Source of the DNA: Arcuatula senhousia | Lineage: Eukaryota > Mollusca > Bivalvia > Mytilida > Mytilidae | Reading direction: 5' to 3' | Assembly: GCA_963971305.1 (NCBI GenBank) | Contig: OZ020306.1 | Span: 74,168,022 to 74,232,021, forward strand | Length of the DNA: 64,000 bases | In this document: one piece after another, positions 24,701 through 34,041 of the stretch | How positions within the stretch are numbered: position 1 is the first letter of the stretch | How the letters are laid out: each line of letters starts with the position of its first letter | Program-made: the position numbers and the translations under genes | Notes under the pieces: generated by a model | What the model was told of the DNA's origin: nothing | Database searches by the model: none | Seen by the model: the letters and a program-made list of their open reading frames with translations, nothing else

Positions 24701-24799
24701 GGTTAGGGTCGGGGTTAGGGTTAGGGTCAGTTTTAGGGTCAGGGTTAGGGTTAGGGTTAAGGGTTAGGGTTAAGGGTTAGGGTTAGGGTTAGGGTTAGG
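21779..24799 (+). repeat. main unit, copy 8 (subfamily A)
   Basis: Period 3021 bp, T28 at 22648-22675 with CTTG, matching copy 4. The tract is 24675-24799. This is the last complete copy of the first array. Confidence 0.97.
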
Positions 24800-24835
24800 T
24801 AATTAGGGGTAACCCTTATCTGCACATTCCGCCAA
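24800..24835 (+). repeat. 36-bp stub of a main unit, right-truncated
   Basis: The first 36 bp of the unit, from TAATTAGGGG to ATTCCGCCAA, are present. The next base would begin CGGTAAACC, but the sequence switches straight into GGTTAGGG repeats. The full unit start reappears at 24988. This is the shortest truncated copy in the window. Confidence 0.93.
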
Positions 24836-24987
24836 GGTTAGGGTTAGGGTTAGGGTTAGGGTTAGGGTTAGGGTTAGGGTTAGGGTTAGGGTTAGGGTTA
24901 GGGTTAGGGTTAGGGGTTAGGGTTAGGGTTAGGGTTAGGGTTAGGGTTAGGGTTAGGGTTAGGGTTAGGGTTAGGGTTAGGGTTAGG
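24836..24987 (+). repeat. interstitial telomeric tract, 152 bp
   Basis: About 25 TTAGGG repeats with a single one-base-longer repeat near 24913. It caps the stub and leads into the left boundary of copy 9. It lacks the variants of the inherited inter-unit tracts, so it has a separate origin. Confidence 0.97.
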
Positions 24988-27900
24988 TAATTAGGGGTAA
25001 CCCTTATCTGCACATTCCGCCAACGGTAAACCGTCTTGGTTGCGTATGAATAAAGGGTTAGTGTCAGGGTTAAGGGTTAGGGTTAGCCGGAACTTCTTTT
25101 TGAAAATTTTAATTACAAACTTTACATGCTAATATCTCAGTCATTTCTTAACCGATTTAAACGATCAAAATCGCGTTGGAAAGTATTTTTAATAAGCTTT
25201 TCAACTAAATGGAGCGGATGAGCATAGACGCTCGGATTGATTACAAAAAGAAAGAAAATAAAAATCTACTTACCCCAATCTTTTACAGAAACGGCCTTCG
25301 TCTTTCTTGTTTGTCATAATCGTCTTGTCTTGTAAATGTTCTGTAACAAAAAGGGGTAAAACGTATGAGTTATTTGCACATCCAACACTTAACACTTTCG
25401 CATGAAAAAATACGAAATTCAGGATCAATAGTTCAGGATCAATTTTGGACGAAAAGGACATTAAACCGCCCTTCGATCCCCACAAAGTCAATCGTGAATG
25501 GTTATGACAGGAAAAGGTAGTCAACAACAATATCTACGCTGTGTAAAAGTTTCATGAAGATCCATCGAGTGGTTTCAGAGTTGCGGTCGATAAGAGCTGT
25601 CCTTGGTCAACCATGGCTCATCTCCAACTTTAGCCTATAGAAGCCCCGATATCTATCTAAGCAATGTTAAACATGAATTTTACACATCTGTGTTAAGTCA
25701 CAAAGATCGTGTAAAAGTTTCATAAAGATCCCACGACAGGTGTAGAAGTAATAGCAGCTTAAAAGGCTGTCATCATGTTTTGAAGTGACCACGTCATTTC
25801 ATATTCATTGTATCATTTTTGTGCGCAGGAATGCCAGTAACAAAAAGTATGCGCGTGGACTTGTTTTTTTTTTTTTTTTTTGAATTAGCTACTGATTTTT
25901 TTTCTTCCTTTTGCCTTCTCTTTCCTTCTTTTTTTTTTCTCTTTGTCCCTTTTTTGTGTTCGTTTTTTTTTCTCGGATTTTTTGCACATATTCGTCGTGC
26001 GCCCCGCCTGTAAATAACTGGTTCACTGTCTCAGCTACACGTTTGTTTTCAGTCAGGCTATTGTTTTTTGATCAAACAGGCTTTGTATTTGCGGTTTTTG
26101 TCGAATTCTGTCGCCAATTCGTTGGTATTTTCCGATCTAGAAGCTACAAGGACCCGAATGGTAAAAAAATCGCCTACATTGAGAGGAAAATCTTGTTCCT
26201 AGAAAAAAATTCCAGTCTCGCTTGTGCTCAACCGACGTACAATCCCTTTACTGTGTCCGACAGATCACGATTTGTGCCGTTTAACACATTTTACAGAACC
26301 GGGCTACCTATCGCCGATCAAAAGTTATGATGCCTCAAACTTGCATCACTTTCAGGTCCGAGTCTAGACATTGTACAAGTTAGCAATGTTCAATGAGGTA
26401 GGAAAAAGCTTACTTACCGTGTACATTTCTTTACCTAAACTAGGTCTGGAGAATGAACAATTAGCTTTACAATCATGGTTCAATTTTTAAAATCGGTCAA
26501 TTTTCGAGACGATTGGAGCTAGGAAACAGGGCGAAATAAGCGAAACATGCACCACATAGGCTAAATTTTCCGCCCCTACCCACCTCTCCCCCTTTTCCTG
26601 TGGTTCTTTAATTGTTTCGCACCCCATCCCCATATTTCATTTATCATCATCATTTCATGTTCATTGTATCATTCTTTTCATGTTCATCGCCTGTAAATAA
26701 CCTATATAGCGTTGCACGGGCGTAAAAACACCAACTCACTCACTTCTAAAATCGTATAGTGTTTTCCAACAAACAATGAAAAGTTCAGGATCAGGAACAA
26801 GTTATGAAACACCAAAGAATAATTTAAAAAAAAAATCAGACAAAAATGTGTTTCAATGTAATGAGGCCCTATTGTTGCACAGACAGGAAGTGCACATCTT
26901 TATCTACATTGTGTGAAAGTTTCATGAAGATCCCTTGAGTGGTTTTGCAGTAGCGGGCGATAGGAGCTGCTTTCCGTTAACCATTGCCCAACTCCATGTT
27001 TCGTTGCTGGAAACCCGGATACCACTGCGATCAAAGTTTAACATGGATTCTAGACATCTGTGATGTGTCACCAAGATTGTGTGAAAGTTTCATTAAGATC
27101 CACTGATTGGTATAGAAGAAATTGCAGATGGAGCCTTTGTCATTCGATCACATCATCATTGCCCCTACCCACCACTCCCCCTTTTCCAGTGGTGTATCAT
27201 CCCTTTCCTGTTCCTATTTTTTGTTTTTTGTTCCTATGTGTATTTTGTTCTTTTCAACTTTCGATAACTTACGGGAAGACCTACAATTAATTGGCGGTTG
27301 GTACATGTAGTTGGGTGATCGGTTTATTCTTGAAATATGGGTTTTGAAGCTTGTAGAATTGAACTTTTTTGTCACTTTTGACGAGTCACTGCTTTCTCTT
27401 GCCTTGTAACAGGAGCGTAAAAATGGTCAAATCTATAGTCTATTCAGAGTAGAGTTCAGGGAAACCATGACATTTGAGATTGTTCATAATGAACTCAATG
27501 CATTGAAGCTGAAAAATCGGTTTTTTCGTCATTTCGCATGATACACCTAACTTGAGAACGACACAAGATAGAGACTTGCAGTTTTTTGCATCGGGTTGCC
27601 CGTTAAAAAGTACTGCCCCTACGGGGCTGATTTTTCAATTTCGTGACGATAAGAGTACGGGAACATGCCCAAATGAGCACAAATTGATATCTGCAAAGTG
27701 GTCAACATGGCAACCGTAACCCCAACCCTCCAAAAATATTTTTTTCGAGTTTTTCATCCAAAAACTTAATACGAATCACTCATCGGTTTTCTTCCCTGAC
27801 CTCCCTGTTTCTTGATAAAAAATTCTGTAGAAAAATACGCGAAAAACACACTTTTTAAGAAAAAAGGGTTAAGGTTAGGGTTAAGGGTTAGGGTTAGGGT

Positions 27901-28011
27901 CGGGGTTAGGGTTTGGGTCAGTTTTATGGTCGGGGTTAGGGTTAGGGTTAAGGGTTAGGGTTAGAGTTAGAAGGTTAGGGTTAGGGTTAGAAGGTTAAGT
28001 TAAGTATCAGG

Positions 28012-28052
<41 letters not shown>

Positions 28053-28054
28053 GG
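24988..28054 (+). repeat. main unit, copy 9 (subfamily B)
   Basis: An isolated B-type copy between the A array and the X block. B markers are a short T18 run, GGAGCTAGG, TTCTTTAATTGTTTCGCACC (a 13-bp shortening), ATGTGTCACC, GAAGCTGAAAAATCGG and CTGTAGAAAAATACG. Private changes include a 7-bp tandem duplication AACACTT at ~25386 and CATGGCAACCG at ~27710. It lacks one T at ~26130 (shared with copy 14) and has GTTATGAAAC (shared with copy 13). The tract 27866-28054 is longer and more degenerate (189 bp), with AAGTATCAGG resembling the tract after copies 16 and 18. Confidence 0.96.
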
Positions 28055-28649
28055 TATAGGATGATTACGAATTTGAGTGATGAGTTTTGAGTGATTCCGC
28101 CCCTTTTAGTCACGTGATATGTCAATCATATTTGAAAGTCTGTGAATGACGGACATGTTTTTTATACATATCCTGGTTTAAATTGTATTCAAAATGAAAA
28201 GGTAAGACTATATTTTTTTTTAATAGGTTATTAAATTATGATGTCGTTGCAATATAGTTTTGTGTTTTACAAGATCATACACGGAATAAATGGTACAATT
28301 AAACGCAATTTGATAAGTTTAATGAGTGTTTATTTCATCAGAAACACGGAACGAAAAAAAATAATTGATGACTTTACAAACAAAAGATTGACAGTATTTC
28401 TTTTATAAAAGAATCGCTAATCGATACATACACATATAGCTGTATTTTATCTCTTCAGTTATTTCTAAAATAACTTATTTATCAACACACATGTTAACCA
28501 TGTAATTTGTGTAAAATTCCTTATTTATGGACAAACATTTAAGCCATGTTCTTTAAATTTATAAGAAAGGATGAATTAAATGAAAATAAAACAAAAATGG
28601 CTCAGTTTTTTCTGGATTTGCAAAACCTATTTTGAAGATTATGTCGACT

Positions 28650-28720
28650 GGGGCGACCAGGGTTAGAACCGTTACTAAATATAGATTTACATTGTTAGTG
28701 AGTTAACTCGCATAACCTTA
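28650..28720 (-). other. possible tRNA-like or pol III promoter relic
   Basis: On the minus strand GGTTCTAACCC (complement of ~28660-28670) fits the B-box consensus GGTTCRANNCC at most positions. GTTAACTCACTAAC, ~25-30 bp upstream, loosely resembles an A box. No cloverleaf can be drawn with confidence and the T-stem does not pair. If real, it would be a SINE head relic inside element X. The same sequence lies at ~30455-30525 in copy 2. Confidence 0.25.
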
Positions 28721-28730
28721 CAGCGTTGCA

Positions 28731-29829
28731 ACATGACCTTACATTGTAACCTACTTCATCCACCTGACCTTATATTCCCCCATTCTCACCCACCTGACCT
28801 TACATTCTTACCCACCTTACCATCATGAAACAACTTTCTTACCTTACCCACCTGACCTTAAATTCTACCAACCTTACCCAACTGACCTTACCTACCTTAG
28901 CCACCTGACCTTACATTCTCACCCACCTTATCCACCTGACCTGACATTCTTACCAACCTTATCCACCTGACCTTACATTTTTACTCTCCTTACCCACCTG
29001 ACCTTAAATTCTTACAAACCTTATCCACCTTACCCACCTGATCTTGCATTTTAACTCTCCCTACCCACTCACCTGATATTCTTACTAACCTTACCCAACT
29101 GACCTTACCCACCTGACTTTACATTCTTATCCACCTGACCTTACATTCATACCCTTCTTACCCACCTGACCTTACATTCTTACCCTCCTAACCTAACCTC
29201 CTTACATTCTTATCCTCCTCACCCACCTGACCTTATATTCTTATCCATCTTATCCACCTGACCTTACATTCTTACCCTCCTTACCCACCTGACCTTACAT
29301 TCTTTCCCTCCTTACCCACCTGACCTTACATTCCTACCCACTTTACCTTCCTGAAAATACTTTCTTGCCTTACCCAACTCACCTTACATTCTTACCCAAC
29401 TTACCCACATGACCTTACATTCTTACCCTCCTTACCCACCTGACCTTACATTTTTATCCACCTGACCTAACATTCCTTCCCACGTTACCCACCTGAATAT
29501 ACTTTCTTACCTTACCCAACTAACCTTACATTCTTACCCACCTTACCCACATTACCTTACATTCTTACCCATCTTACCCATCTGACCTTACATTCCTATC
29601 CTCTTTACCCACCTGACCTTAACTTCCAGCCCACTTCACCTACCTGAATATACTTTCTTACTTTACCCAACTAACCTTATATTCTTACCCAAATTACCCA
29701 CCTGACCTTACCGACCTTACACACCTGATCTTACATTATTACCCTCCTTACCCACCTAACCTAACATTCCTGCCAACCTTACCTACATGAATTTACTTTC
29801 TTACCTTACCCAACTGACCTTACATTCTT
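28731..29829 (+). repeat. CCTTAC-type minisatellite of element X, copy 1
   Basis: Irregular tandem array of the core CCACCTGACCTTACATTCTT joined by TTACCC or CCTTACCC links, about 1.1 kb. Subunits vary in length and sequence (CATGAA, CCTGAATATACTTTCTTAC). The C-rich strand is +, opposite to the TTAGGG tracts, so G-richness changes strand at the edges of the element. Confidence 0.93.
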
Positions 29830-29859
29830 TTAGGGTTAGGGTTAGGGTTAGGGTTAGGG
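29830..29859 (+). repeat. short telomeric tract between X copies 1 and 2
   Basis: Five TTAGGG repeats link the right end of X copy 1 to the left boundary of X copy 2. Confidence 0.95.
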
Positions 29860-31635
29860 TATAGGATGATTACGAATTTGAGTGATGAGTTTTGAGTGAT
29901 TCCGCCCCTTTTAGTCACGTGATATGTCAATCATATTTGAAAGTCTGTGAATGACGGACATGTTTTTTATACATATGCTGGTTTAAATTGTATTCAAAAT
30001 GAAAAGGTAAGACTATATTTTTGTTTAATAGGTTATTAAATTATGATGTCGTTGCAATATAGTTTTGTGTTTAACAAGATCATACACGGAATAAATGGTA
30101 CAATTAAAAGCAATTTGATAAGTTTAATGAGTGTTTATTTCATCAGAAACACGGAACGAAAAAAAATAATTGATGACTTTACAAACAAAAGATTGACAGT
30201 ATTTCTTTTATAAAAGAATCGCTGATCGATACATACACATATAGCTGTATTTTATCTCTTCAGTTATTTCTAAAATAACTTATTTATCAACACACATGTT
30301 AACCATGTAATTTGTGTAAAATTCCTTATTTATGGACAAACATTTAAGCCATGTTCTTTAAATTTATAAGAAAGGATGAATTAAATGAAAATAAAACAAA
30401 AATGGCTCAGTTTTTTCTGGATTTGCAAAACCTATTTTGAAGATTATGTCGACTGGGGCGACCAGGGTTAGAACCGTTACTAAATATAGATTTACATTGT
30501 TAGTGAGTTAACTCGCATAACCTTACAGCGTTGCAACATGACCTTACATTCTAACCTACCTCATCCACCTGACCTTATATTCCCCCATTCTCACCCACCT
30601 GACCTTACATTCTTACCCACCTTACCATCATGAAACAACTTTCTTACCTTACCCACCTGACCTTAAATTCTACCAACCTTACCCAACTGACCTTACCCAC
30701 CTTAGCCACCTGACCTTACATTCTCACTCACCTTATCCACCTGACCTGACATTCTTACCAACCTTATCCACCTGACCTTACATTTTTACCCTCCTTACCC
30801 ACCTGACCTTAAATTCTTACAAACCTCATCCACCTTACCCACCTGATCTTGCATTTTAACTCTCCCTACCCACTCACCTGATATTCTTACTAACCTTACC
30901 CAACTGACCTTACCCACCTGACTTTACATTCTTATCCATCTGACCTTACATTCATACCCTTCTTACCCACCTGACCCTACATTCTTACCCTCCTAACCTA
31001 ACCTCCTTACATTCTTATCCTCCTCACCCACCTGACCTTATATTCTTATCCATCTTATCCACCTGACCTTACATTCTTACCCTCCTTACCCACCTGACCT
31101 TACATTCTTTCCCTCCTTACCCACCTGACCTTACATTCCTACCCACTTTACCTTCCTGAAAATACTTTCTTGCCTTACCCAACTCACCTTACATTCTTAC
31201 CCAACTTACCCACCTGACCTTACATTCTTACCCTCCTTACCCACCTGACCTTACATTTTTATCCACCTGACCTAACATTCCTTCCCACGTTACCCACCTG
31301 AATATACTTTCTTACCTTACCCAACTAACCTTACATTCTTACCCACCTTACCCACATTACCTTACATTCTTACCCATCTTACCCACCTGACCTTACATTC
31401 CTATCCTCTTTACCCACCTGACCTTAAATTCCAGCCCACTTCACCTACCTGAATATACTTTCTTACCTTACCCAACTAACCTTATATTCTTACCCAAATT
31501 ACCCACCTGACCTTACCGACCTTACACACCTGATCTTACATTATTACCCTCCTTACCCACCTAACCTAACATTCCTGCCAACCTTACCTACATGAATTTA
31601 CTTTCTTACCTTACCCAACTGACCTTACATTCTTT
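29860..31635 (+). repeat. element X, copy 2 (full length)
   Basis: Period 1805 bp from copy 1, colinear throughout, with only scattered substitutions (for example CCTACCTC for CCTACTTC near 30554). The minisatellite part begins near 30536. It has the same right-hand end, CATTCTTT, as copy 1, so the two probably arose by duplication of element plus tract. Confidence 0.95.
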
Positions 31636-31666
31636 TAGGGTTAGGGTTAGGGTTAGGGTTAGGGTT
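31636..31666 (+). repeat. short telomeric tract between X copies 2 and 3
   Basis: Five TTAGGG repeats running into AGGATGATTACG. Here the TATAGG of the usual left boundary is replaced by TTAGG. Confidence 0.93.
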
Positions 31667-31894
31667 AGGATGATTACGAATTTGAGTGATGAGTTTTGAG
31701 TGATTCCGCCCCTTTTAGTCACGTGATATGTCAATCATATTTGAAAGTCTGTGAATGACGGACATGTTTTTTATACATATGCTGGTTTAAATTGTATTCA
31801 AAATGAAAAGGTAAGACTATATTTTTGTTTAATAGGTTATTAAATTACGATGTCGTTGCAATATAGTTGTGTGTTTTACAAGATCATACACGGA
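31667..31894 (+). repeat. element X, copy 3 (right-truncated, ~228 bp)
   Basis: Matches the first ~230 bp of X, then stops at ATACACGGA and switches to GTTAGGG. In the full copy the sequence would continue ATAAATGG. There is no shared base at the junction, and no minisatellite. Confidence 0.94.
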
Positions 31895-31925
31895 GTTAGG
31901 GTTAGGGTTAGGGTTAGGGTTAGGG
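31895..31925 (+). repeat. short telomeric tract between X copies 3 and 4
   Basis: Five TTAGGG repeats leading into TATAGGATGATTACG. Confidence 0.94.
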
Positions 31926-32047
31926 TATAGGATGATTACGAATTTGAGTGATGAGTTTTGAGTGATTCCGCCCCTTTTAGTCACGTGATATGTCAATCAT
32001 ATTTGAAAGTCTGTGAATGACGGACATGTTTTTTTTACATATGCTGG
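31926..32047 (+). repeat. element X, copy 4 (right-truncated, ~122 bp)
   Basis: Matches the first ~122 bp of X, stops at CATATGCTGG and continues as TTAGGG. The full copy has CTGGTTTAAA, so GGTT is shared across the junction. This is a second truncation point, independent of that in copy 3. Confidence 0.94.
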
Positions 32048-32095
32048 TTAGGGTTAGGGTTAGGGTTAGGGGTTAGGGTTAGGGTTAGGGTTAGG
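32048..32095 (+). repeat. telomeric tract, 48 bp
   Basis: TTAGGG repeats with one longer GGGG step, ending TTAGG at the left boundary of the old main-unit relative. Confidence 0.95.
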
Positions 32096-32191
32096 TATCG
32101 TATAGAGGGGGACCCGACCGATGTATTGATATTTTATTGGTATGTTATATGGTTGGCGTATGAATATAGGGTTAGGGTTAGGGTTAGAGTC

Positions 32192-32246
32192 AGGGTTAGG
32201 GTTAAGGTTAGCCGGAACTTCTTTAATTAACCCGAACCCTAACCCT
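32192..32246. repeat. telomeric inverted repeat, the only clear CCCTAA run
   Basis: The arm AGGGTTAGGGTTAAGGTT (32192-32209) is matched at 16 of 18 positions by the complement of AACCCGAACCCTAACCCT (32229-32246), with a 19-bp loop. It is the only place in the window where a recognisable run of several hexamers has the opposite polarity. Confidence 0.85.
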
Positions 32247-32256
32247 TTTATTCGAC

Positions 32257-32267
32257 TGCGCATGCGC
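32257..32267. promoter_or_regulatory. palindrome TGCGCATGCGC (NRF-1-like)
   Basis: Fits the known NRF-1 binding palindrome of animal promoters. It lies 11 bp after the inverted telomeric repeat. No transcript or gene is visible next to it, so its role is unknown and the match may be chance. Confidence 0.25.
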
Positions 32268-32358
32268 CGATATTTAATGAAGTAATCGGTTCCTATATAT
32301 GGTGGGTCTTTGTTATAGAAACAATAATAGTGGTAGAACTAATTTGCATACGTATTTT

Positions 32359-32370
32359 AAAGGGAGATAA
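32359..32370 (+). other. AAAGGGAGATAA motif
   Basis: A short motif that I associate, from memory, with very common dispersed repeats of molluscan genomes. It is listed only as a clue to the organism. Confidence 0.3.
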
Positions 32371-32410
32371 TATATTTCTATAACTATGAAAGGTAAATTT
32401 CAAAAGACAA

Positions 32411-32768
32411 TATCTCAGTCATTTTTCAACCGATTTTAAAAATTCAAACTGTTTTTGAATGCTGACGAGTTTCCCTTTACGGGCGGTACCTTCGAATGCA
32501 AATAAACTGTGTCAATTCTAAGGGAGAAAATCATGATACATGTTAGGTTGGATGTTACGACCTACATTCACTCACCCTTATTCTTTTACTATCTCAGTCA
32601 TTTTTCAACCGATTTTAAAAATTCAAACTGTTTTTGAATGCTGACGAGTTTCCCTTTACGAACGGTACCTTCAATTGCATATAAACTGTGTCAATTCTAA
32701 GGGAAAAAATCATGATACATGTTAGGTTGGATGTTACGACCTACATTCACTCACCCTTATTCTTTTAC
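32411..32768 (+). repeat. tandem duplication of 179 bp
   Basis: TATCTCAGTCATTTTTCAAC starts at 32411 and again at 32590. The copies run to TTCTTTTACT and differ at only a few bases (GGGCGG versus GAACGG; TCGAATGCAAA versus TCAATTGCATA; GGGAGA versus GGGAAA). Its closing phrase GACCTACATTCACTCAC echoes at 33313-33329 and more weakly at ~33137. Confidence 0.93.
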
Positions 32769-33340
32769 TCCTGGGACAAAATCATCCCATTTGATAGTAT
32801 CAATGACCATATAATGTATTTTCTCACAGTTTATGGCAATTATATCCTTATAAATATCCTTTAAAACAATATTGCCACCTTTTGGGGTACTAGTTCCCAT
32901 TTATAACCACACTCTAGGACAATAAAATCCATATAAATATACTCCTAAGACTACACAAACACATTTTTATGGTAAAAGTACTCCTATAAAATCATTCACT
33001 GGACAATGTAAGCATAATTTATGGCAAGAACATCCTTATAAATTGTCTCCTTAGACTGCAGGAAAACGTTTTGCGGTCGTATAAAAATAGTGTTTGGTGA
33101 AAGGGAAAAAATCTGTATTGTACTTCCGTGATACAACCCACATTTACTCACTCGGAAATGTCTCTTTTATCGAGAGTGAACATTTTCATTGATCACAACT
33201 TGGAATATATGGCTCAGTGTTTCAGCCTGCTACTTTTATATCTTGTCTTCAGGCCCGTATCTTTCCTTAAACTTTTTTAAGCAAGACCATACAAGATTTG
33301 GTTGCGTGTTTAGACCTACATTCGCTCACAAGGCTAGTCT
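32769..33340. other. AT-rich stretch without recognisable gene
   Basis: Contains weak, irregular echoes (CATCCTTATAAAT, ATCCTTATAAAT, ACTCCTATAAAAT; GGACAA at several points) suggesting decayed tandem structure. No open reading frame, RNA gene or clear counterpart in the main unit was seen. It corresponds to nothing between unit offsets ~140 and ~270, so it is either an insertion in the old relative or a loss from the modern unit. Confidence 0.6.
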
Positions 33341-33896
33341 ACGTTTTTAAACTACTTACCCCTTTCTGTTGACTCGCACAGCATCCAGATGAACCACCGT
33401 CTCTCTTATTTCTGTTTGAGCATCATGTCCCGTAAATATCCTGTAATAAAAATGTTAAAAAAGTATGAGCTCTGCTAAAAATGCACCACATAGGCTAAAT
33501 TTTCCGCCCCTACCCCTTTTCCTGTGGTTCTTCAAAATTTACCGTTCCTTTGTTTCCCACCTCATCCCCATATTTCATTTATTTCATTTATCATCATCAT
33601 TTCATGTTCATTGTATCATTCTTTTCATGTTCATCGCCTGTAAATAACGTCTATGGCGTTGCACGGGCGTAAAACACCAACTCACTCACTCCTAAAATCG
33701 TATAGTGTTTTCCAACAAACAATGTAAAGTTCAGGATCAGGAACAAGTTCTGAAACACCAAAGAATAATTTTTAAAAAAATCAGACACACATGTATTTCA
33801 ATGTCAATGAGGCCCTATTGTTGCACAGACAGGAAGTGCACATCTTTATCTACATTGTGTGAAAGTTTCATGAAGATCCCTTGAGTGGTCTTGCAG

Positions 33897-34041
33897 TTAG
33901 GGTTAGGGTTAGGGTTAGGGTTAGGGTTAGGGTTAGGGGTTAGGGTTAGGGTTAGGGTTAGGGTTAGGGTTAGGGTTAGGGTTAGGGTTAGGGTTAGGGG
34001 TTAGGGTTAGGGTTAGGGTTAGGGTTAGGGTTAGGGTTAGG
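33897..34041 (+). repeat. interstitial telomeric tract, 145 bp
   Basis: About 24 TTAGGG repeats with two longer GGGG steps, near 33936 and 33998. It caps the truncated old relative and leads into copy 10. In purity and length it resembles the tract at 24836-24987. Confidence 0.97.

Larger units (their letters stand above)
28055..29829 (+). repeat. element X, copy 1 (full length, ~1.78 kb)
   Basis: Unrelated to the main unit. The left boundary is TTAGGG followed by TATAGGATGATTACG; the right boundary is CATTCTTT followed by TAGGGTTAGGG. The left third (28055-28730) is AT-rich and single copy within the element. The right two thirds are a CCTTAC-rich minisatellite. No open reading frame of note. 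The copy at 29860 has the same boundaries and only scattered base differences. Confidence 0.95.
32096..33896 (+). repeat. diverged relative of the main unit, right-truncated
   Basis: Colinear with the main unit but mostly strongly diverged. TATCGTATAGAGGGGGACCC corresponds to the unit start; GGTTGGCGTATGAATATAGG matches TTGGTTGCGTATGAATAAAG; AGCCGGAACTTCTTT is identical. ATATCTCAGTCATTT (~32411) and CTACTTACCCC (~33351) lie in the same order. From 33478 the similarity jumps to near identity with unit positions ~2199-2620, so the copy is a mosaic. It ends at GAGTGGTCTTGCA and switches to GTTAGGG. No gene is visible. Confidence 0.8.

Noticed and set aside
24816..25013. Minus-strand frame of Leu-Thr and Asn-Pro repeats (also near 32066-32263 and 48466-48690)
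   Set aside because: Direct translation of the CCCTAA strand of telomeric repeats, which has no stop in these frames.
28731..29829. CRISPR-like array of short repeats with spacers
   Set aside because: Repeats and links are both degenerate and variable in length, no constant repeat or cas gene exists, and the context is eukaryotic telomeric DNA. It is a minisatellite.
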